DNA of 64,000 bases from Microbacterium sp. 67-17 (lineage in GTDB: Bacteria; Actinomycetota; Actinomycetes; Actinomycetales; Microbacteriaceae), in the NCBI RefSeq assembly GCF_001898325.1, contig NZ_MKTR01000016.1, forward strand, positions 1 through 64,000. The letters run 5' to 3'. A program made the position numbers and the translations under genes. The stretch's first letter is position 1. Each line of letters starts with the position of its first letter. Below are positions 1 through 7,136 of the stretch, piece by piece. The notes beneath the pieces are model-generated. The model was not told where the DNA came from, made no database searches, and was given only the letters and a program-made list of their open reading frames with translations.

Positions 1-1
1 C

Positions 2-109
2 ACCTACGCCGACTGGCTCGAGGAATACAATCACCGACGACCCCACACCGCCCTCGGAGGCCACACCCCCACCTGCCGCCTTCACAACCTCACGGGTCGC
101 TACACCTAG
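2..109 (+). CDS. IS481-like transposase, C-terminal fragment cut by window edge
   Basis: This open frame enters from the left edge and stops at 107-109, giving 35 residues. The pattern W-L-x2-YN-x2-RPH-x-ALGG-x-TP, followed by a short tail ending G-R-Y-T, is the usual C-terminus of IS481/IS3-type DDE transposases, where the last catalytic Glu lies just upstream in a W-x2-YN context. The DDE core itself is outside the window, so I cannot say whether the element is intact. The stop is only about 10 bases before the next predicted start, so the end of the insertion sequence lies against, or slightly inside, the 5' region of the next gene. Confidence 0.75.
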   Translation, partial: TYADWLEEYNHRRPHTALGGHTPTCRLHNLTGRYT

Positions 110-118
110 ACTGCGCGT

Positions 119-484
119 GTGACAGCATCCGTTCCGCCGGCATCGCCGCCCGCACCCACTGCCCGCCGCATCCCCATCCTTGGAATCATCGCGTTCGTCG
201 TCGCCTTCATCGCCCTTGCGCCTTCGCTTGCGATCTTGCTCATCGGGTTCCTCCCCGAGATGGCGACGATCTGGTGGCTGCTGATCGTGACAATGCCTTT
301 CTCGATCATCGTGGGGGCCATCGCCCTCGTCCTTGCCGTCATCGCGCTGATTCTGGACATCCGCGCACGTCGTGTGCTCGCGTGGTCGATCGTGTCGCTG
401 GTTCTCTCCCTGATCACGGTTCTGGTGCCGCTGTGGCTGATCACCGGTGGCTTCAGCACTGGAGACTATGTCGCGAGCTTCTGA
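119..484 (+). CDS. Small three-helix membrane protein, function unknown
   Basis: A 121-residue protein starting at GTG. It has a proline-rich cytoplasmic-looking N-terminus (residues 1-16) and three hydrophobic segments at about 19-43, 51-78 and 87-110. The overall look is that of the small DUF4190-like membrane proteins common in Actinobacteria, but no diagnostic motif is present and I do not assign a function. The start is uncertain because it lies 10 bases after a transposase stop and has no clear ribosome-binding site. The insertion sequence may have displaced the native promoter. Confidence 0.6.
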   Translation: MTASVPPASPPAPTARRIPILGIIAFVVAFIALAPSLAILLIGFLPEMATIWWLLIVTMPFSIIVGAIALVLAVIALILDIRARRVLAWSIVSLVLSLITVLVPLWLITGGFSTGDYVASF

Positions 485-543
485 GCCCGAGGCTCTCGCG
501 CATAGAGTGAAGGCGACCACTGAGCGACGAGGAACGAGAGCGG

Positions 544-1305
544 ATGTCGGCGATTGCCCCCGGCTGGTATGACGACGGTCACGGTGCCCTGCGGTGGTGG
601 GACGGCCAGCAGTGGACCGAGCATGTGCAGCCGCACCCGCAGGGGATGCCCGACCCGTGGCAGCGCCCGCGCACGGTGCCGACGCCAGAGCTTTCTCTGC
701 AATCGCCGGAGGCGGCAGGCGACGCGGCTCCATCCGACGGCGGTCCGGCAGACCAGGGCTCCCCATCGGGGATCTTCGTGGCAGCCACCGCCCCTCAGCG
801 CAGCCGGACCTGGATCATCTGGGTGATCGTCGGTGTCGCGATGCTCGTTGCGGTAGTTCTCGCGGCGGTGCTCATCCCGCTTGCGATCCTCGGTTTTGGA
901 CGGGTGAGCGCGCCGGCCACGGTCGAACCGACGAACGATGATGAACGCGGCGCCGTCGAGGCTGTGTACGAGTTCGACGAGGCCTGGCAGACCGCCGACT
1001 GCGATCTCTTCCTCGGGGTCACGACCGAGCGCCTGCGCGAGATCGTGCAGATCAAGGACTGCGCGACCTTCACGGGTCAGTCCGACGCCTTCACCGAGTG
1101 GTACTCGGACTACGAGATCGTCGTGACCGACATCCGTGGCCCGGAATACGAGTACACCGTCGCAACCCAAGAGAGCTACATCGCGCACTTCGACCAGGAC
1201 GGCAACCCGATCGAACCGGGTGTACGGGAAGTCGTCGAGTACGAATACACGGTGGTTCCGGATGACGACGGCTGGGCAATCTACGACCTCGTGAGCGTGG
1301 AGTAG
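544..1305 (+). CDS. DUF2510-domain membrane-anchored protein
   Basis: 253 residues. The N-terminus (about 6-27) carries the DUF2510 signature G-W-Y-D ... R-W-W-D-G-x2-W-T-E, a Trp-rich motif typical of actinobacterial membrane proteins. A Pro/Ala-rich linker follows, then one membrane helix (about 90-118) and a C-terminal domain of about 130 residues with two cysteines (in the ADCDLF and KDCATF contexts). The C-terminal half looks like the small NTF2/DUF4878-type extracytoplasmic domains often paired with DUF2510. The topology would be DUF2510 inside and the C-terminal domain outside. The role is unknown. The ATG at 544 is preceded by GAACGAGAG, a usable ribosome-binding site. Confidence 0.7.
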   Translation: MSAIAPGWYDDGHGALRWWDGQQWTEHVQPHPQGMPDPWQRPRTVPTPELSLQSPEAAGDAAPSDGGPADQGSPSGIFVAATAPQRSRTWIIWVIVGVAMLVAVVLAAVLIPLAILGFGRVSAPATVEPTNDDERGAVEAVYEFDEAWQTADCDLFLGVTTERLREIVQIKDCATFTGQSDAFTEWYSDYEIVVTDIRGPEYEYTVATQESYIAHFDQDGNPIEPGVREVVEYEYTVVPDDDGWAIYDLVSVE

Positions 1306-1336
1306 CCCCGAACCCGTCGCGTCGGGGCGGCTGCCC

Positions 1337-1371
1337 CAGACCAGTAGCTAGCACAGACCAGTAGGCTGGCA
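1337..1371. repeat. Short imperfect tandem repeat upstream of the TSUP gene
   Basis: Two adjacent copies of a 17-18-base unit beginning CAGACCAGTAG (1337-1353 and 1354-1371), differing by one inserted G and one A/G change. A short dyad CCCCGA...TCGGGG (1306-1327) lies just before, directly after the stop of the DUF2510 gene. The dyad may act as a weak terminator. The tandem repeat sits about 35 bases before the next start and could be a binding site or replication slippage. Confidence 0.45.
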
Positions 1372-1405
1372 CGGCCGGCGTTCCGGCGCCGACGAGAGCG
1401 AGCAC

Positions 1406-2203
1406 ATGACCACCACACCCCAGCCGCGCACCGCGCGCTTCTACATCGTCGCGATTCTGGTGGGTTTGGCTGCGGGCCTGTTGTCGGGTCTGTTCGGCGT
1501 CGGTGGCGGCACGGTCATCGTGCCCGCACTGGTCTTCTTTCTGGGGTTCAATCAGCGACTCGCTGCCGGCACTTCGCTCGCGGCCATCGTTCCGACGGCA
1601 ACGGTCGGTGTCATCTCCTATGCGATGACCGGCTCGGTGGCGTGGATCGCCGCGATCATCCTCGCCGCTGGGGCGATCATCGGTGCTCAGATCGGCACGT
1701 GGCTGCTGCACCGACTTCCTCTTCCGGTGCTGCGCTGGGGCTTTGTCGGGTTCCTCGTGCTCGTGATCATCAGCCTCTATCTCGTGATCCCCTCGCGGGA
1801 CGCTGAGATCGAGTACACGATCCTCTCGGTCATCGGCCTCATCGTGCTGGGCCTGATCACCGGCATCCTGGCGGGCCTTCTCGGTGTCGGCGGGGGCATT
1901 GTGGTCGTTCCCGTGCTCATGATCCTGTTCGGGGCGAGCGACCTCGAAGCCAAGGGCACCTCGCTGCTGATGATGATCCCCACTGCCATTTCTGGCACCG
2001 TCGGAAACATCCGGCGCAAGAACGTCGACCTGCCCGCGGCCATTGCCATCGGTGTCGCGGCGTGCACGACGACCGCGTTCGGCGCCTGGATCGCGACGCT
2101 GGTCGATCCGTTCGTCGGCAACGTGCTGTTCTCGATCTTCATCGCATTCATCGCAGTTCAGATGGCGCTGCGGGCGATTCGCGCTCAGCGCTCCGGTTCC
2201 TGA
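1406..2203 (+). CDS. TauE/SafE (TSUP) family membrane exporter
   Basis: 265 residues, almost entirely hydrophobic with about eight membrane helices. The internal duplication typical of the family is visible: the signature GLFGVGGG near residue 28 is repeated as GLLGVGGG near 160, each followed by a V-x-VP segment. TSUP proteins move sulfite, sulfoacetate or other small anions across the cytoplasmic membrane. The substrate cannot be read from sequence. The length is normal for the family. The ATG at 1406 follows GAGAGCGAG. The gene stands alone, convergent with the kinase/aminotransferase gene whose stop is 18 bases away. Confidence 0.85.
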   Translation: MTTTPQPRTARFYIVAILVGLAAGLLSGLFGVGGGTVIVPALVFFLGFNQRLAAGTSLAAIVPTATVGVISYAMTGSVAWIAAIILAAGAIIGAQIGTWLLHRLPLPVLRWGFVGFLVLVIISLYLVIPSRDAEIEYTILSVIGLIVLGLITGILAGLLGVGGGIVVVPVLMILFGASDLEAKGTSLLMMIPTAISGTVGNIRRKNVDLPAAIAIGVAACTTTAFGAWIATLVDPFVGNVLFSIFIAFIAVQMALRAIRAQRSGS

Positions 2204-2221
2204 GCGGCCGGATGCCGAGCG

Positions 2222-5095
2222 TCACCAGCCCGTGGTGAGGACCCGGTCGAGCGAATCGACGAAGTAGTCAACCGACTCGAGTGACACGCATAGTGGGGGT
2301 TTGATCTTCAGCACGTTCAGGTAGTCACCGGTGGGCTGCATGATCACCCCGAGCGTGAGCAGTCTGTCGCAGATTGCCGCGGTCTCGTCGGTCGCCGGCT
2401 CCAGGGTGATGCGGTCACGCACGAACTCGACGCCGAGATACAGGCCCGCGCCGTGCACTGCTCCCACGATCGGGTGGGACTCAGCCAGGCGTTCCAGACG
2501 TCGCTTCAGATGCGCTCCGACGACCCGCGCGTTCTGTTGCAGACCCTCCTGCTCGATGACATCGAGAACAGCCAGACCGATCGCCGCCGAGACCGGTGAG
2601 CCGCCGGTCGATGAGAAAAAGTACCCCTGGGTGCGGTACCGATCGGCGATCTCCCGACGGGTGATGACGGCGCCGAGGGGGTGGCCTGCGCCGATCGACT
2701 TTGCGACCGCAACGATATCGGGCACGACCCGCTGCTGCTCGAAACCCCAGAACCATTCGCCGAGCCGGCCGAAGCCCACCTGCACCTCGTCGGCGATGGC
2801 GAGGCCACCGTGGCGGCGAATAGCTTCGTAGACCTGCGCGAGATACCCCGGCGGTAGCGCGACACCCCCGGCGTTTCCGAAGAAGGTCTCGCAGATGAGC
2901 CCGGCGGGAGCGTGTCCGGATGCGGCGAGGTGATCGATCACCGCAACGGCTTCCGGTCCGTACCGCTCGGCATCGTCGCCGCGATGGATGCCGCGGTAGG
3001 GATTGGCGGCGGCCACGGTATGCACCCACTCCGGGCGCGTCGCCAGCGCGTTCGGGTTGTCGGCGATCGACGTCGACACGGCATCGCTCGCGAAGGTCCA
3101 CCCGTGGTAGGCCTCGCGCATCGCGACGATGTCGGTGCGGCCCGTGGATGCCATCGCCAGTCGAAGAGCGAGATCCGCTGCCTCCGAGCCCGAGTTGACG
3201 AAGAAGACTGTGTCGAGCTCCGCGGGCAGCGTCTGAGCGATGCGCTCGGCGTACTCGGTGATCACGCCGTAGTGGAAGCGAGAGTTCGTGTTGAGCAGGT
3301 TGAGCTGTCGGGTTGCCGCATCCGCGACGCGGGGATGCGCATGTCCCACCGAAGCGACGTTGTTGACCATGTCGAGGTAGACCCGACCGTCGACGTCGAT
3401 CAGATACTCCCGCCATCCGCGCTCGATCCTCGGTGGCGTGTCGTAATAGTGCTCCTGAACCTCTGCCAGGACTCCGTGGCGACGAGCGAGAATATCGTCC
3501 CCGCGCGGGAGCGCCGGCGCCATCCCGAGCGCGTCGGAGACGTCGCCGACCACCTCGCGCCAGGCCTCGGCGAGATCCGCGGTGACCCGGGGAGGTGGGA
3601 GTTCATCGCCCGTCGCATGGCGCTGCACGAACAGGCGCGTGCGTGCCGGTAGCACAGCATCCGAGCTGTCGGGAACCCCGGTGATCGTGACCACCTCGTC
3701 GCCGCTGCGCCAGGTGAGGGCCCCGGCGCCGCTTGTCCACTGGCCATCGTCTCGACCGAGCGCGAGCGGCTCAGCCAGCCAGAGCGTCGTGCCGGTGGGG
3801 ATCGTCGCCGGAGCAGTCGGGGTTCGAAGCGGCGCCCCGCTCAACAATGCATGCCACGCCGCAACGACGACCGCGCCGGCGCCGGCATCCAGCGTGCTCA
3901 ACGCAGCCCGGTCGAGCGCCTCCGGGTCGAGCCAGGCACCCCGATCGTTCACGGGTGAGACGGTGCCAGCATCGAGAACGACAGTCTCAGCCGGGAGTGT
4001 CACCACGGGAGCGCCCTCCCATGCGCGGGTCGGCGCGGAACTGTCGGGATCCAGCGCCCGGCGTATCGCCGCGGTCATGACGGATGCCGGCACCGAGGTT
4101 GCCACGTCGAAGATCCGGCGCTCGCGATCAAGCGCCTCAGCCGCGTAATCATTCGCGTCGTCGAGGCGCACCTGCGCGCGCCCGCTCAGCACAAGCGTCG
4201 CTCCGCGCACGATGATGAGTGGCCACAGCGCCGTGACCTCGTCGTCGGTGAGGGGACACCGTGCGTGGAAGGCACGAATCGCGGGAATGACCGACATCGG
4301 GTCCGCGCCATCGTGGTGCAGGACGCAGGATGCCGTGACCGCAATTTCGGCGACGCGCCACGAGCGCATCACGTCACCGAAATCGATCACGGCGTCGGGG
4401 AGGAGCTCGCCCTCGCCGCGCAGCACGTTGTCGTCAGTGATGTCGAAGTGCCCTACCTGCAGAGGAAGGCGGGATTCGACCCGATCGAGCGCCGCGCTGG
4501 CCTCGCTCACCGCCTGATCTATCGCGGCGCGAACCTCGGCATCCGGCTCATCAGGCAGCAGGGCGCCGATGACCCTGCGTGCATGACGCAGATCCCACTG
4601 CAGGGTGCGGCTGCTCGCGGGATGCTCGAAGCTTCCGAGTGCCGCGCTGACCCGCCCCGCAAGGTCTCCGAGGCGTTCGATGGCAGCGGGGGGAAGGTAG
4701 CGCGACCCGGTCAGGGTGTGACCGGAGATGTTCTCCAGCACGCGAGCGTGAATGCGCCCCTGCGAGCTGTCCCACCAGGCCCAGAGAGCCCCCCGAGGTC
4801 CCGAGAGGACGCGAGGAAACCGTAGGGAAGGCTCGACCATCGCGACAGCATTCGTCGCCTCATCCTGCATCCGGATTTCGGTCTCGCTGAACACCGGATT
4901 ACTGAGCTTCAGGACGCCGAACGGCACGTCGGAGCCTCGCGGGAAGAGACGGAAGTTCTGATCCTGCTGGCTCCCGAGAGGAATCGCGACGACGTCGATG
5001 CCAAAGGCCAGCGTGCAGAGCTTTTCGACCTCGTCGACGCCGAGGGTCGGAGTCGGCAGTTCGACGTGGTCGAAGTAGTTGAACAGTTCGGGCAT
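2222..5095 (-). CDS. Fused sugar/amine-type kinase and class-III PLP-dependent aminotransferase (phospholyase-like)
   Basis: 957 residues. The N-terminal about 340 residues form an aminoglycoside-phosphotransferase-fold kinase: HFDITDDNVL is the Brenner motif and VIDFGDV supplies the metal-binding Asp. A middle segment (about 345-530) has no clear family. The last about 420 residues are a class-III aminotransferase with the PLP site, visible as the VNSGSEAADLA phosphate-binding loop, AIADEVQVGFGR and the Schiff-base Lys in AVAKSIGAGHPLG. Fused kinase plus class-III enzyme recalls hydroxylysine kinase with phosphohydroxylysine or ethanolamine-phosphate phospholyases, so phosphorylation of an amino alcohol followed by elimination is possible (inference). 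The ATG at 5095 was chosen because CCAAGGAG lies 5 bases upstream. The divergent neighbour starts about 30 bases away. Confidence 0.85.
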   Translation of the reverse strand: MPELFNYFDHVELPTPTLGVDEVEKLCTLAFGIDVVAIPLGSQQDQNFRLFPRGSDVPFGVLKLSNPVFSETEIRMQDEATNAVAMVEPSLRFPRVLSGPRGALWAWWDSSQGRIHARVLENISGHTLTGSRYLPPAAIERLGDLAGRVSAALGSFEHPASSRTLQWDLRHARRVIGALLPDEPDAEVRAAIDQAVSEASAALDRVESRLPLQVGHFDITDDNVLRGEGELLPDAVIDFGDVMRSWRVAEIAVTASCVLHHDGADPMSVIPAIRAFHARCPLTDDEVTALWPLIIVRGATLVLSGRAQVRLDDANDYAAEALDRERRIFDVATSVPASVMTAAIRRALDPDSSAPTRAWEGAPVVTLPAETVVLDAGTVSPVNDRGAWLDPEALDRAALSTLDAGAGAVVVAAWHALLSGAPLRTPTAPATIPTGTTLWLAEPLALGRDDGQWTSGAGALTWRSGDEVVTITGVPDSSDAVLPARTRLFVQRHATGDELPPPRVTADLAEAWREVVGDVSDALGMAPALPRGDDILARRHGVLAEVQEHYYDTPPRIERGWREYLIDVDGRVYLDMVNNVASVGHAHPRVADAATRQLNLLNTNSRFHYGVITEYAERIAQTLPAELDTVFFVNSGSEAADLALRLAMASTGRTDIVAMREAYHGWTFASDAVSTSIADNPNALATRPEWVHTVAAANPYRGIHRGDDAERYGPEAVAVIDHLAASGHAPAGLICETFFGNAGGVALPPGYLAQVYEAIRRHGGLAIADEVQVGFGRLGEWFWGFEQQRVVPDIVAVAKSIGAGHPLGAVITRREIADRYRTQGYFFSSTGGSPVSAAIGLAVLDVIEQEGLQQNARVVGAHLKRRLERLAESHPIVGAVHGAGLYLGVEFVRDRITLEPATDETAAICDRLLTLGVIMQPTGDYLNVLKIKPPLCVSLESVDYFVDSLDRVLTTGW

Positions 5096-5126
5096 GGCGT
5101 CTCCTTGGCGGCCCCATGATGGTGGA

Positions 5127-5840
5127 GTGGATTCTCTCACCCCCGACGATGTTCTGCCGCCTGCCCGAATCGTCTTGCCGTGGCGCCCGGCGCCGTCGCG
5201 CATCGATGCGTTCGAGCGTGTGGTCGCCTGGTATCGGGAGAATCTCCCCGAGGTGCCGCTGACGACCGTCGACACCGGTGACGTTCCGTTCGTCCTGGCA
5301 GCCTGTCGAAACCAGGCGATGGCGGATGCCGACCCCGACGAGGTCGTCGTGATCGGTGATGCCGACACGATCCCCGAGGTTCAGTCGCTGCGCGAGGCGA
5401 TCCGCGCAGCGGCGACCAGTGGTGTCGTGCACCTTCCGTATACGGAGTACCGGTGGCTCGGTGCGACGGGCTCCGCCGACTATGCGCGGGGCGTGCCGCT
5501 ACCCGAGTGCACCGTCGAGCAGTTCGTGTCGGGTGCCTGCTCGGGCGTGTACATCACGACACCGCGCACGTGGGCCCGCCACGGGGGACAGGATGCCGGG
5601 TTCCGCGGGTGGGGATTCGAGGATGCCGCCTGGAACCTCGCCCATCACACCCTGCTCGGTGAACCGCCGCGCCGCCACGAGGGGCGGGTGTACGCGCTTC
5701 ACCACGTCGGCGAGGTCCGTGCCGGCGCGGGCTACGAGGCCAATGCCGCGCGGATGCAGCAGTACCGGGATGCCGCGGGCGACCGAGCCGCGATGGCAGC
5801 GCTCGTAGGCCTCGCGGACGAGAGCCTATCGCTCGGCTGA
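5127..5840 (+). CDS. GT-A fold glycosyltransferase, galactosyltransferase (GT7C)-like
   Basis: About 237 residues from the GTG at 5127. IVLPWRP near the N-terminus and the acidic triad in VVIGDADTIP match the nucleotide-sugar and metal-binding DxD element of GT-A enzymes. FRGWGFEDAAWN near residue 160 is the GWGxED motif of the GT7C/N-terminal galactosyltransferase domain that holds the acceptor-site acids. There are no membrane helices, so it should act at the cytoplasmic face. The start is uncertain: upstream in-frame codons run into the divergent gene, and GTG 5127 follows a GGTGG. The 3' end overlaps the convergent GT1 gene by 15 bases. The setting suggests surface-glycan or glycoconjugate synthesis. 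Confidence 0.7.
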   Translation: MDSLTPDDVLPPARIVLPWRPAPSRIDAFERVVAWYRENLPEVPLTTVDTGDVPFVLAACRNQAMADADPDEVVVIGDADTIPEVQSLREAIRAAATSGVVHLPYTEYRWLGATGSADYARGVPLPECTVEQFVSGACSGVYITTPRTWARHGGQDAGFRGWGFEDAAWNLAHHTLLGEPPRRHEGRVYALHHVGEVRAGAGYEANAARMQQYRDAAGDRAAMAALVGLADESLSLG

Positions 5841-7136
5841 CGTCGCCTCGGCGAGCGCCCGGTAGGCCCGCTCGGGGCCCGGATCGGCCAGTTGATCGGC
5901 ACGGATCGCGGTGAGAGTCCTTCGACCCGCCCAGTCCGGATCCAGGATGGCCACGAGAGCCGACGCGAGATCCTCGGCGCTTGCCGCATTCGGGTCAAGG
6001 CTGCGTCCGACATCCTCACGCTCGATCGCTGCCGCCCCCGCGAACTGGTCGGTCGAAAACGGGAGCACCAGGAGCGGCACGCCAGCTCCGACCGCTTCGG
6101 TGACGGAGTTGTTGCCGCCGTGGGTGACGGCAGCTGTGGCGTGATCGAGTAGTCGCACCTGCGGCAGGTACTCGCGCACGAGCCAGCCTTCCGGGATCGT
6201 GCCGAGCTCGGCCGGGTCAGTGGCCCCCGTCGAGATCGCTGCGCGGACGCCGACGCGGCGCAGTGCCTCGGCGACGCGCGCGAGCACGTCGCCGCGAACG
6301 GATAGGAAGCTGCCGAAGCTGACGTAGACGAACGGTTCATCGACGGCGAGCCATGCTGCCACCGCGTCATCCTCGGGCTCGGTCCGCCGAGTCGAACCGA
6401 GAAAGACGTGCGGGGGCAGCGCCCTCCCATCGGTGCGGGCAAGCTCACCGGGATAGTTGTAGAGCACGCGCTCGCCGTGGGTAGCGAATGCATCGTCGAC
6501 GCCGCGCGATCCGGCATCCAGTCGCTGTGCAACCTCGTTCCACTGTGCCGTGAACCGCGCCGAGACTTCCCCGCAGACGTCCCGGAGCGTACGCAGCTCG
6601 TCGGGGTCTGGAGAAAAGGATGCCGGCCACGCCGGAGGGAAGCCATAGACCTCACCGGCAACCGGCAGGGCGCTCGGATGGCCGAGCACCACATCGCCGT
6701 ACGGGATGCCTGCCGTATGGAGCGCGAGGCGAGCGCTGAACGCAAGGTGATCGACGAGGATCGCGTCGGGTGCGACATCCTCGATCACCGCGAGGGTTGC
6801 CCGGGCACGATCCTCGGGCTGCCACATGAGGTCGGTGAGGCGCTCCCGGGCTTGATAAAGGAGCGTGGGGATCATCCCGTGACGTGTGGCGGCGAAGAAC
6901 CCCTCGAGAGACGCCGCCTCGTCAGCCTGCTGCTGCGCCGTGCGGATGATTCCCGCGTTGGCGCCGCGACCAAGCGGCAGATCGACCCGCCGATAGCCGA
7001 AGCGCTTCACGATCGGATCGGTCGCGGGGCCGGTCGCGACGACGACCTCCTCGCCGCGCTGCTGCCACGCAGTCGCGAGTGTTGCGAGGGGAAGCAGGTG
7101 CGAGGCGTAATCGGGACTGATGACCAGCAGCGTCAT
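5826..7136 (-). CDS. GT1-family glycosyltransferase (UGT/MGT type)
   Basis: 436 residues with the two-domain GT-B layout. The N-terminus (LLVISPDYASHLLPLATLA) is the acceptor-domain start typical of macrolide/UDP-glucuronosyl transferases. The C-terminal donor domain shows YVSFGSF near 270 and the donor motif THGGNNSVTEA ... GVPLLVLPFSTDQ, which binds the nucleotide-sugar diphosphate. It would transfer a sugar to a small or lipid acceptor in the cytosol. The start codon overlaps the stop of the upstream HEAT-GT4 gene as ATGA (7133-7136), so the two are translationally coupled and probably modify the same product. Confidence 0.85.
   Translation of the reverse strand: MTLLVISPDYASHLLPLATLATAWQQRGEEVVVATGPATDPIVKRFGYRRVDLPLGRGANAGIIRTAQQQADEAASLEGFFAATRHGMIPTLLYQARERLTDLMWQPEDRARATLAVIEDVAPDAILVDHLAFSARLALHTAGIPYGDVVLGHPSALPVAGEVYGFPPAWPASFSPDPDELRTLRDVCGEVSARFTAQWNEVAQRLDAGSRGVDDAFATHGERVLYNYPGELARTDGRALPPHVFLGSTRRTEPEDDAVAAWLAVDEPFVYVSFGSFLSVRGDVLARVAEALRRVGVRAAISTGATDPAELGTIPEGWLVREYLPQVRLLDHATAAVTHGGNNSVTEAVGAGVPLLVLPFSTDQFAGAAAIEREDVGRSLDPNAASAEDLASALVAILDPDWAGRRTLTAIRADQLADPGPERAYRALAEATSAER

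Noticed and set aside
5096..5368. N-terminal extension of the kinase/aminotransferase by 91 codons
   Set aside because: It has no homologous pattern, overlaps the divergent gene, and a strong ribosome-binding site precedes the ATG at 5095.
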